From JBLIOB01 sp047639575 (GTDB lineage: Bacteria; Bacteroidota; Bacteroidia; Flavobacteriales_D; Parvicellaceae): DNA of 14,765 bases. The notes beneath the pieces are model-generated. The model was not told the DNA's origin. It ran no database searches and saw nothing but the letters and a program-made list of their open reading frames with translations. Position 1 is the first letter of the stretch, and each line of letters starts with the position of its first letter. The stretch covers positions 1 to 14,765 of the forward strand of contig JBLIOB010000088.1 in the NCBI GenBank assembly GCA_047639575.1, read 5' to 3'. A program made the translations under genes and the position numbers. Positions 1 through 6,445 of this stretch are shown piece after piece.

Positions 1-59
1 TTTCGGTCGAACGTACTAAAAATCGATGGGTTAAAAGGAAAATGGACTAGCTCTTTTGC
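1..59. other. Window edge, no supported gene
   Basis: These bases lie downstream of the response regulator gene, which ends at 60 on the minus strand. I see no strong hairpin followed by a T-run that would serve as its terminator. One minus-strand frame is open through the segment but is too short to call. The operon could therefore continue beyond the window. Confidence 0.3.
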
Positions 60-818
60 CTAATTCTTGAAATGATTTAAGAAATCTTGCTTTTTAGTAG
101 CCGACACATCTACCGTACTTCCATCTTTCATTTCAATATAGCCACCTTTTCCTTTTTTATACGCCTTCACATATTGTGTATTAATTAAATGAGATTTATG
201 GACTCTAACAAATCCTAATTCAGAGAGAATCTCATCGTAAAATTTTAAAGTCCGACAGATCACTTTCTTTTTACCATTAGTTAAATGAAAATCAGTGAAA
301 TTATCGTTCGCTCTGCAGCGAATAATATCCTGAACTTCCACTACTTCAAATCCATCCAATACTGGTAAAACAATCTTCTTTAAATGACTATTTGTGATCT
401 GAACATTTTCCAATAATATTTTAGTGTTGATATTAGTATCGTTGGCAACTTTACTTTTGATTTTCTCAGCTGCTTTTGTCGTAGCATCAACTAACTCATC
501 AATGTCTATTGGTTTAAGCAAATAGTGTGAAGCGCTGTAATTAATGGCTTTAATCGCATAATTAGAATAAGCCGTTACGAATATTGCTTCAAAAAATATT
601 TGATCGAACTCCTCTAACAAATCAAAAGCGTTGCCGTAAGGCATTTCTACATCGAGAAAGACAAGATCAGGTTTTAGGTCTTTAATTATTTTAACACCTT
701 CTTTTACTCCATCGGCTTCGCCTATTACTTCGATTCCGTCACAGTATTTTTCTACGTAATTTCTTAACGTAATTCTGCTTGCTTCTTCGTCCTCAACTAT
801 TACCGCTTTAATACTCAT
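60..818 (-). CDS. LytTR-family response regulator
   Basis: A 252-residue DNA-binding response regulator of the LytR/AlgR type. The receiver domain covers about residues 4-120. It has the acidic pocket E9/D10, the predicted phospho-acceptor D56 (in FLDVEMP), T82, and K102 followed by P103. A linker leads to a LytTR DNA-binding domain at about 145-250, with the family-typical RVHKSHLIN segment. Such regulators accept phosphate from LytS/YehU-type kinases and bind promoter DNA as dimers. The start overlaps the stop of the upstream kinase gene by 4 bases (ATGA at 818-815), which indicates translational coupling and makes that kinase the cognate partner. No canonical residue appears to be missing. 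The target genes are not evident; the divergent exported-protein gene across the intergenic region is a possible target (inference only). Confidence 0.95.
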   Translation of the reverse strand: MSIKAVIVEDEEASRITLRNYVEKYCDGIEVIGEADGVKEGVKIIKDLKPDLVFLDVEMPYGNAFDLLEEFDQIFFEAIFVTAYSNYAIKAINYSASHYLLKPIDIDELVDATTKAAEKIKSKVANDTNINTKILLENVQITNSHLKKIVLPVLDGFEVVEVQDIIRCRANDNFTDFHLTNGKKKVICRTLKFYDEILSELGFVRVHKSHLINTQYVKAYKKGKGGYIEMKDGSTVDVSATKKQDFLNHFKN

Positions 819-2782
819 GCTGCTTTTCTTTTTGGGATGATCAATTTGACCCTTGTTCCTGAACCATCTTCATTCAAATTAGAAACTTCAAGTTGCATCT
901 CATGCCCATATAATTCTTTGATAATTCGAAGCCTTTCTTCGATATTCTTCATTCCCGTAGACTTTCCTTCTTTTTGATGCTTCGTTTTCAGTTCCTTAGA
1001 TTTTTCCCGCCCAATTCCATCGTCTTCGATTGTCCAGTGAAGATTTCCGTCCTTTTCTATACACGAGACGTCTAGCTTTCCTTTGTTCTCACTATACCTT
1101 AACCCGTGCCATACAGCGTTTTCAATGTACGGCTGAACTAGCATCGGTGGTACCTCTATATCTTCGCTACCATTTACTTCAATATTTAGATTATAATCAA
1201 ATTTGTCTTTAAACCTTAAATGCTCAAGACCCAGATAAAGCTCCAAAGTTTTCAATTCGCTCGACAGACTTACAAAGTCAAACTTTGAATTTTCAAGCAC
1301 CATTCTCATTAATTTTGAAAATTCGGATAAGTACTTGTTCGCGGACCTTTCATCACTCTGAGAGATAAAGCTATTAACTGAATTCAATGAATTAAAAATA
1401 AAATGAGGGTTCATTTGAGTCCGCAACGATTTAAGCATTAAAAGCTTATTGGCCTTTTTCTTTTCTCTGTTTCCTCTAACAAATACAATAAAGGAAATCA
1501 GTAGTACTCCAAATCCAGCCATCAGACTGTACATAAATATTTTAGACGCATTCGCCTCATCATCCTTCTCTCTGATCGTTAAATCGAACGTTTGTCTATC
1601 TAAATCGGCTTCTCTTTGCAACAATTGGATTCTCTTATCTCGATCATACACGTCTGCTTCCAATCTCAAGGCAAACAGCTTTTCTTGCTGACGTTCCGCT
1701 TCTAAAGAATCTTTAGAAACTACAAATCGTTTATATGCTTCTAACGCTTTATCATATTCACCCACTTGTTCGTACGCTTCTACTAAGGCTCCGTATCCCT
1801 TGACTTCATTTTCTAACGTCCCAATATCTGTAGCAATGTCAATAGAATTTATAATAAAAGGCATTGCTTCAACAGGGTTATTAGTATTTAGCCACACGTT
1901 TGCCTGACTCATATTAGCATTAAATAAATTGGTGTTTAAATCCTTAATCTCCTTTTGTTCGACTTTGTTTTGGTTTTTGTTTCTGCTTTTCTTCTTTTTT
2001 TCCGAAGTCCAATGTTGAATAGCTTCATCGTTTACGTTTAATTGTTCTTTTACATTGCCCCTGCTTCCGTAATAGGAGTTCATATTGTCATAATAACCTT
2101 GTACTGCTTCATTGTTAGCACTATTCAATCCACTTGCTAAGCCTTGCTTATAATTTTTCAATGCTGCAACGGAGTCATTTTGAACATCATAAATCTTACC
2201 AATTCGATTACTGATTTCGGCAATATCCGCCTCGCTACCTGAGTGCTCTGCTTTTTTTAATTGAACTTTAAAAATACTCAAGGCCATATCATAATTTCCA
2301 AAATTAAAATATAACCTGCCTAAGGCGTTTTTAGCCTCATTGACATCTTTCTCATTTCCCTTTTGAATCGCTAAATCAAGAAACACCTCATATTTATTAA
2401 TCGCTATCTTAGTATTTAAATTTGCATCGTACGCCTGTGCCAAGTATTTAGTAGTTAAATAAATTCCCTTATCCTCTTTTAGAACATTGAATTTATTTTG
2501 AGCTTTCGTGAAACTCTCGATCGCAAGATTATATTTTTTGACTTCATAATGTACTGATCCAAAAACGCTATAACAATATGCCTCCGCTCTTTTATTCTGG
2601 CTTTCTAATGACAATTCAAGCGCTTTTTCCGCCATTGTAAATGCTTTCGTTGCATCGACACTAGCTAATAAATTAGCCTCATTTATATAATCAAACGGAT
2701 CAGTCGATTGCAAAGAATCCGTCTGACTGACCACTACATTTGTAGTGATTACCAACATCAATATTGCAATTAACTTATTCAT
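815..2782 (-). CDS. TPR-sensor histidine kinase, LytS/YehU type
   Basis: A 655-residue membrane sensor kinase. A signal peptide (MNKLIAILMLVITTNVVVSQ) is followed by tetratricopeptide-like helical repeats over about residues 30-355, interrupted by a lysine-rich stretch at 261-280. A coiled coil (about 356-412) leads to a single membrane helix at about 416-435. The cytoplasmic part has a His_kinase domain with the phospho-acceptor H460 in NPHFIFNSLNS. Its ATPase domain has N555 in PYIENAVWHG, the DDGIG box at 587-591 and STGMKNIEERL. The sensor should lie in the periplasm. An in-frame TTG at 2794 would add four residues. I prefer the ATG at 2782 because it starts a clean signal peptide and overlaps the preceding lipoprotein stop by exactly 4 bases, as at the downstream junction with the regulator. 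The signal sensed is unknown. Confidence 0.93.
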   Translation of the reverse strand: MNKLIAILMLVITTNVVVSQTDSLQSTDPFDYINEANLLASVDATKAFTMAEKALELSLESQNKRAEAYCYSVFGSVHYEVKKYNLAIESFTKAQNKFNVLKEDKGIYLTTKYLAQAYDANLNTKIAINKYEVFLDLAIQKGNEKDVNEAKNALGRLYFNFGNYDMALSIFKVQLKKAEHSGSEADIAEISNRIGKIYDVQNDSVAALKNYKQGLASGLNSANNEAVQGYYDNMNSYYGSRGNVKEQLNVNDEAIQHWTSEKKKKSRNKNQNKVEQKEIKDLNTNLFNANMSQANVWLNTNNPVEAMPFIINSIDIATDIGTLENEVKGYGALVEAYEQVGEYDKALEAYKRFVVSKDSLEAERQQEKLFALRLEADVYDRDKRIQLLQREADLDRQTFDLTIREKDDEANASKIFMYSLMAGFGVLLISFIVFVRGNREKKKANKLLMLKSLRTQMNPHFIFNSLNSVNSFISQSDERSANKYLSEFSKLMRMVLENSKFDFVSLSSELKTLELYLGLEHLRFKDKFDYNLNIEVNGSEDIEVPPMLVQPYIENAVWHGLRYSENKGKLDVSCIEKDGNLHWTIEDDGIGREKSKELKTKHQKEGKSTGMKNIEERLRIIKELYGHEMQLEVSNLNEDGSGTRVKLIIPKRKAA

Positions 2783-3246
2783 TTTTGTATCCAAACAACT
2801 TTAGATTCATCAGACAATTCTTCATTAGTACATTCACTTCCAGCGCAAAAGCCAAGAGTCCAACCGGAATATAGCTTCAAAAAATATCCGTATCCCTGTT
2901 TTTTTGAAATTTCAGTTTGTTCAGCCAACGGAATATTCTTCCAATAAGAACCAACATGATATCCTTCGGGAGTATTAAACCCTGTATCATGTGTTACAAA
3001 CCTAGAAGTGTCTCCTTCCGCGTTTATTACAACCTTGAAGTCTGTTCCCATATATTTTGTCTCAATATAAGGTTCTTCACCACCTCCAGGCGACAAAAGC
3101 AATTTAACGGTGTCTTTTAACCCTAATGGTGGGAGATTAGTATAGTCTGGAACAAACCATTCACCGGAATATGTCTCATCCAATTCACTTGTTCCACAGG
3201 AAACAATTCCTATCCCAAGAGCGACTATTAAAAGTATTTTTTTCAT
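2779..3246 (-). CDS. Small lipoprotein of unknown function
   Basis: A predicted 155-residue lipoprotein. The N-terminus MKKILLIVALGIGIVSCG is a lipoprotein signal with a good lipobox, so C17 would be lipidated. The mature part has no domain I recognise. It is Gly/Tyr/Trp-containing and probably beta-rich, with a GGGEEP loop and two cysteines close together near the C-terminus (CAGSEC) that could form a disulfide. An upstream ATG at 3285 would add 13 residues before the signal peptide. I chose 3246 because the hydrophobic segment then begins directly after MKK. The stop overlaps the kinase start by 4 bases (ATGA, 2782-2779), so it is the first gene of a lipoprotein-kinase-regulator operon. It may modulate or feed the kinase's periplasmic TPR sensor, but that is inference from position. 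Confidence 0.85.
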   Translation of the reverse strand: MKKILLIVALGIGIVSCGTSELDETYSGEWFVPDYTNLPPLGLKDTVKLLLSPGGGEEPYIETKYMGTDFKVVINAEGDTSRFVTHDTGFNTPEGYHVGSYWKNIPLAEQTEISKKQGYGYFLKLYSGWTLGFCAGSECTNEELSDESKVVWIQK

Positions 3247-3413
3247 ATTTGTTATCATAAACTTAATGCTATTTACGGGATTCATAAAACTTGGTTTCCC
3301 TTATTGGTACAGTAAACTCGAAAGATAGATAGGTTCACTTTCTAACTGATTAAGTTCCCTTACCCACATGGTCATTTTACTAAGTATAGGTTTTTATGTG
3401 ATATAGGTCTAAA

Positions 3414-3421
3414 TACATTTG
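3414..3421 (+). promoter_or_regulatory. Bacteroidota-type -7 box (TACATTTG)
   Basis: TACATTTG matches the Bacteroidota sigma-A -7 consensus TAnnTTTG exactly. At the expected 19-base spacing upstream the trinucleotide is TTT (3392-3394) rather than TTG, so the -33 element is imperfect. Transcription would start near 3428, leaving a leader of about 34 bases before the ATG at 3462. That placement also excludes the in-frame TTG at 3423 as the real start. Confidence 0.5.
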
Positions 3422-3448
3422 ATTGAGATTATTACCTGTCAATCAAAT
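3417..3448. repeat. Perfect 10-bp inverted repeat over the -7 box
   Basis: ATTTGATTGA (3417-3426) and TCAATCAAAT (3439-3448) are perfect reverse complements separated by 12 bases. The arm centres are 22 bases apart, about two helical turns. The left arm overlaps the -7 box and the presumed start point, and the right arm lies in the leader. Since the left arm is probably not fully transcribed, an operator for a dimeric regulator is more likely than an RNA hairpin. The protein that would bind it is unknown. Confidence 0.6.
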
Positions 3449-3461
3449 AGCAAACTTAAAA

Positions 3462-4247
3462 ATGAAAAATCTGCTTATCGTCCTAACCGCAATTTTTACA
3501 ATGATTTCAAATCCAATGATTGGCCAAAACTCCGTTCAGCAAACAACCGGAAATCTTTGGGCAGGGAATCAAATGTTAAATAATATTTCATCCAATGATA
3601 TTCAAACCAACATTTCTCCCAGCATTCAAGCTATGTCGATAAGGATTAATACGGTGCAGAACTTGAACAGAACTAATGTTCGAAACAACGTGAATGTTAA
3701 TCCTGTAATGATGAATAGTAATAAGCCAGTGTTCTTCACTTTTAATCAAAAGCAAACTAATAAAGTCCAGCAACAGAAAAACAACCAAAAGGTACAGCAG
3801 CAAGTAAGAAATGTTAATGAGTCGAATGACAATGGAATAAACTATACGGTAGACAATATAGCTAGTAACCCTGATGTTCCACAGTCTAACGAATTAAACA
3901 GCGATGAAGCTTTTGACTCAGAAATTAGAACTCAAGCAATTCAATTGGACGTTGCTCAGATGATAAACCCGCCATCGCTAAATGTTGCACTTCCAACGAT
4001 CTCACTTCCAACGATCTCCCTTCCTACTATTTCCCTACCAACTATTGACATACGCTCGATAAACTTTCCGAAAATAAATTTACCCAAACTTAAGCTACCA
4101 ACACTGAACAGAACAGCTAAGCATCATGATTTGAGAGAGAAGCACCTACTAAAAAAGAAATGGAGTAAATTAAAAAAGAAGCTTTCTAGAATGATTGGAA
4201 CTAGGAGCAAACGTTTTCGTCTCAGCGCTGCATGTTTTAATTTCTAA
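3462..4247 (+). CDS. Exported Gln/Asn-rich protein with Leu-Pro pentads
   Basis: A 261-residue protein that I do not recognise. The N-terminus (MKNLLIVLTAIFTMISNPMIGQ) is a signal peptide. Residues 23-135 are strongly enriched in Asn, Gln, Ser and Val and look disordered or fibrous. Residues 177-216 form eight consecutive five-residue units with consensus (L/F)P(T/K)(I/L)x: four near-perfect LPTIS units followed by degenerate ones, one of which (IRSIN) lacks the proline. The last 45 residues are highly basic (KKK, KLKKK, TRSKRFR) and end in AACFNF. I see no enzymatic motif. The longest open frame begins at a TTG at 3423, but the ATG at 3462 starts exactly at the signal peptide and lies downstream of the candidate promoter. 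The stop overlaps the stop region of the convergent SulP gene by 4 bases. A surface, matrix or nucleic-acid/polyanion-binding role is conceivable from composition only. Confidence 0.75.
   Translation: MKNLLIVLTAIFTMISNPMIGQNSVQQTTGNLWAGNQMLNNISSNDIQTNISPSIQAMSIRINTVQNLNRTNVRNNVNVNPVMMNSNKPVFFTFNQKQTNKVQQQKNNQKVQQQVRNVNESNDNGINYTVDNIASNPDVPQSNELNSDEAFDSEIRTQAIQLDVAQMINPPSLNVALPTISLPTISLPTISLPTIDIRSINFPKINLPKLKLPTLNRTAKHHDLREKHLLKKKWSKLKKKLSRMIGTRSKRFRLSAACFNF
3990..4109 (+). repeat. 15-bp tandem repeat encoding Leu-Pro pentads
   Basis: Eight in-frame 15-base units. The first two (3990-4004 and 4005-4019) differ only at the last base. The third and fourth (4020-4034 and 4035-4049) still encode LPTIS and LPTID but with several synonymous changes. 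Units five to eight are recognisable only at protein level. The gradient suggests local duplication followed by divergence that kept the Leu-Pro spacing. Confidence 0.85.
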
Positions 4248-6031
4248 ACAATTTTACCACTAGAATCAGTCAACGTTCTTTTTAAGTATTTAGCACAGGT
4301 ACCAAACTCTTTAAAAATAGACTCCTGGTCAATCACATTTGGTACGAGACCAATTTTCTCAAGAAACTCCTTAGGCTGTCCTTCTAGACCTGTGAACAAC
4401 ACGTCACAGCCGTTTAGCTTAAAGTCACTAATCGCAGACTCTAAAGCATAAAAGCCGGATTGATCTATATACGGAACACGTTCAAACCTTATCACGATTG
4501 TTTTCATATCAGGCATATCTTTTGACAAATCACTGAAGCTGCTTGCAAATCCAAAAAACAACGGACCATAAAGGTGTTTAATAAAAACTTGAGAAGAAAC
4601 ATTCTCTGAAAGCATACCTTGTTCAGACCAAAATAATTCGTCTTTAAATGAATTAATATTATCAATACTACTTTTCTCTTTTCCGATATCGCTCATTGTT
4701 TTCATGAAATTCAACGATGCTATAGCCATCCCAAGAACAACTGCCCAAATTAAACTGTAAAACGTTGTAACCAGTAAAACCAGAATCATTATGACAGAAT
4801 CGCTCTTTGGTATTTTTCCAATTTGTTTGATTCCTCGATAATCAATAATTCCTATACCGACCGTGATTAAAATACCTGACAGTACTGATTTCGGAATATA
4901 CTGAACCAACGGCCCAGCTACTAACACCACCAATAAGATCAAAATACCAGCTACAATTCCACTTATTTTTGTTTTACCACCTGCATCGATATTCACAACT
5001 GTTCTCATAGTAGCTCCAGCGCCTGGCAACCCTCCCAACAAACCGGCAAACGTATTTCCAATCCCTTGGCCTATTAATTCTCGATCTGAATTATGCTTCG
5101 TTTTCGTAATGTTGTCTGCAACAATAGAGGTTAATAGGGAATCAATCATTCCTAAGAATGCTAAAGCGGTACCAAATCCAAGTATGGTCATCAATTCTGA
5201 TGAACTAAATACGTAAAATACCTCTGTATGAATTTGAGGTAATTCAGCAGGAATTTCTGGTATAAGCATAATCTCCCCATTAGTAAACACAAATGCACAT
5301 CCAGCTGACACTACCACGAGTGCCACCAAAGCCGAAGGCAATATTTTAGTAAGTCTTGGCAATAAGTAGATGATGAGAATAGTCACCCCAGCAGTTGCCG
5401 CTGCGTACCAGTTAAACTCTATTCTACCAAGGTTTAGCAGGGTATCTACAGTTCCAGATATACCAGACTGGAATTCTTTAGGTAATGTAAAATCGAAGAA
5501 AGGAAAAATCTGAGTAATGATTATGATTACTCCAATACCGCTCATAAATCCAGAGACTACACTTTGCGGTATGTACTTTACAAATTTTCCAATTTTAATT
5601 ACCCCAAAAAGAATTTGTAAGAGCCCGGCAAACATAAAGGTGGCTAGAATTAGCGCTGAAATATGGAGCATGGCATCTTCTCCAGTAAGACTAGCTCCAG
5701 AAGCTTCTTCAGCTACTTTCAAGGTAATAATAGCTGCTGCAATTACTTTAATTGAAACTGTTGTCATTGGAGCTGTTGGACCACTAATTTGTGTTGGTGT
5801 CCCTCCAAATAAGGCTGCCAAAATAGAGATACACATTGCACCATATAGTCCGGCTTTGGCTCCGGCCATGGTGGCCATTTCAACATCTACCCCGTCAATT
5901 TGCGCTGTCGCTTCAAACGCTTTCACACCAAAGGCTAATGCCAATGGTAACGCAACAATACCGGCAGTAAGACCACCTAATAAGTCGCCTTTTAAGTTTG
6001 AGAAATCGAAAAATTTTGTTTTGGTTGACAT
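4244..6031 (-). CDS. SulP-family anion transporter with STAS domain
   Basis: A 595-residue inner-membrane transporter of the SulP (SLC26-like) family, full length for bacterial members. The membrane part spans about residues 15-445. It has the N-terminal LTAGIVALPLALAFG segment, the core motif GPTAPMT (84-90), and the conserved block around 295-345 (VADNITKTKHNS, ELIGQGIGN, GGLPGAGA). A C-terminal STAS domain follows at about 478-590 with the conserved loop YIDQSG (521-526). Substrates in the family include sulfate, bicarbonate and dicarboxylates, and the sequence alone does not decide among them. No carbonic anhydrase gene lies within the window to favour bicarbonate. It sits 60 bases downstream of a small acidic exported protein on the same strand. 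Its stop overlaps that of the convergent repeat-protein gene. Confidence 0.95.
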   Translation of the reverse strand: MSTKTKFFDFSNLKGDLLGGLTAGIVALPLALAFGVKAFEATAQIDGVDVEMATMAGAKAGLYGAMCISILAALFGGTPTQISGPTAPMTTVSIKVIAAAIITLKVAEEASGASLTGEDAMLHISALILATFMFAGLLQILFGVIKIGKFVKYIPQSVVSGFMSGIGVIIIITQIFPFFDFTLPKEFQSGISGTVDTLLNLGRIEFNWYAAATAGVTILIIYLLPRLTKILPSALVALVVVSAGCAFVFTNGEIMLIPEIPAELPQIHTEVFYVFSSSELMTILGFGTALAFLGMIDSLLTSIVADNITKTKHNSDRELIGQGIGNTFAGLLGGLPGAGATMRTVVNIDAGGKTKISGIVAGILILLVVLVAGPLVQYIPKSVLSGILITVGIGIIDYRGIKQIGKIPKSDSVIMILVLLVTTFYSLIWAVVLGMAIASLNFMKTMSDIGKEKSSIDNINSFKDELFWSEQGMLSENVSSQVFIKHLYGPLFFGFASSFSDLSKDMPDMKTIVIRFERVPYIDQSGFYALESAISDFKLNGCDVLFTGLEGQPKEFLEKIGLVPNVIDQESIFKEFGTCAKYLKRTLTDSSGKIV

Positions 6032-6045
6032 ATTTAAAATTGAAC

Positions 6046-6060
6046 GTTGCTAGAAGCAAC
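6046..6060. repeat. Short inverted repeat before the SulP start
   Basis: GTTGCT and AGCAAC form 6-base arms around a 3-base loop, 14 bases upstream of the SulP ATG on the minus strand. In mRNA this could be a small stem next to the ribosome-binding region. No T-run follows, so it is not a convincing terminator. Stems this short are common by chance. Confidence 0.3.
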
Positions 6061-6091
6061 AAGTGATAACTAAAAAGAAATAGGTATTCAC

Positions 6092-6403
6092 TTACGCCAA
6101 CGGAGGTGGCGTATCAATGTCAATGTAGATGTTTAATCTTATCATCTGAAATTCTAAAAGAACCTGGCTAGAATCACTCAAATGGCTAAAGGCGCACAGG
6201 TCCATATCAATAAAATAGTCTTCCGCCTCTATTTCTTTTTCATTTTCACGTTCTTCCTCATCGTTCTCTTCGGAATCGAAGTCTGATAATTGCTCGAGAG
6301 CAATTCCATCGTCAAAAAGACTTTGAAAATCTACAGGAATTATCATATTCATTCCAATGATTAGAATAAATAAGCTGAATATGTTTTTCAATGCAAAGTT
6401 CAT
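6092..6403 (-). CDS. Small acidic exported protein upstream of SulP
   Basis: A 103-residue protein that I cannot assign to a named family. Residues 1-22 are a hydrophobic signal or membrane anchor (ALKNIFSLFILIIGMNMIIP). Residues 29-67 are about half Asp and Glu, including a DEEERENEKE run. A hydrophobic stretch (QVLLEFQMIRLNIYIDID) precedes a C-terminal TPPPLA. The gene lies between priA (42-base gap) and the SulP transporter (60-base gap) on the same strand, so it is probably co-transcribed with SulP. A role as a small accessory to the transporter, or in binding cations at the periplasmic face, is inference. The intact frame, the signal-like N-terminus and the tight placement argue for a real gene. 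Confidence 0.7.
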   Translation of the reverse strand: MNFALKNIFSLFILIIGMNMIIPVDFQSLFDDGIALEQLSDFDSEENDEEERENEKEIEAEDYFIDMDLCAFSHLSDSSQVLLEFQMIRLNIYIDIDTPPPLA

Positions 6404-6410
6404 TCGTAGT

Positions 6411-6428
6411 AACTCATTTACATGAGTT
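6411..6428. repeat. 7-bp perfect inverted repeat before small gene
   Basis: AACTCAT and ATGAGTT flank the 4-base loop TTAC. The element lies between the priA stop and the ATG of the acidic small protein, 7 bases from that ATG on the minus strand. In RNA it would be a hairpin close to the ribosome-binding site; in DNA it could be a short operator. It lacks a trailing T-run, so I do not call it a terminator. Confidence 0.4.
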
Positions 6429-6445
6429 TTCTCGCCTTAAATATA

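Larger units (their letters stand above)
3247..3461. promoter_or_regulatory. Divergent intergenic regulatory region
   Basis: This 215-base gap separates the minus-strand lipoprotein/kinase/regulator operon from the plus-strand exported-protein gene, so it must carry both promoters. For the plus gene there is a good -7 box and a perfect inverted repeat, listed separately. Upstream of that -7 box, TATAGGT occurs twice as a direct repeat (3385-3391 and 3402-3408, 17 bases start to start). For the minus operon the best -7 candidate is TATCTTTC (complement of 3320-3327), one mismatch from TAnnTTTG and without a clear -33 TTG, so that promoter is weakly supported. Confidence 0.5.

Noticed and set aside
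2783..2794. TTG start for the histidine kinase
   Set aside because: The ATG at 2782 gives the exact ATGA overlap also seen at the next junction, and it begins the signal peptide directly.
3423..3461. Extended TTG start for the repeat-protein gene
   Set aside because: It places 13 residues ahead of a clean signal peptide and lies inside the inverted repeat, before the expected transcription start. The ATG at 3462 fits better.
3990..4109. CRISPR-like or non-coding minisatellite array
   Set aside because: The 15-base units are directly adjacent without spacers, stay in frame, and keep a protein pentad despite base changes.
5517..6053. 178-codon plus-strand open frame opposite SulP
   Set aside because: It is antisense to a well-supported membrane protein gene, and its Ile/Ala/Pro-rich translation is typical of the reverse strand of hydrophobic codons.
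6046..6060. Intrinsic terminator between the small acidic gene and SulP
   Set aside because: The stem is only 6 bp and no T-run follows on the minus strand, so read-through into SulP is more likely.
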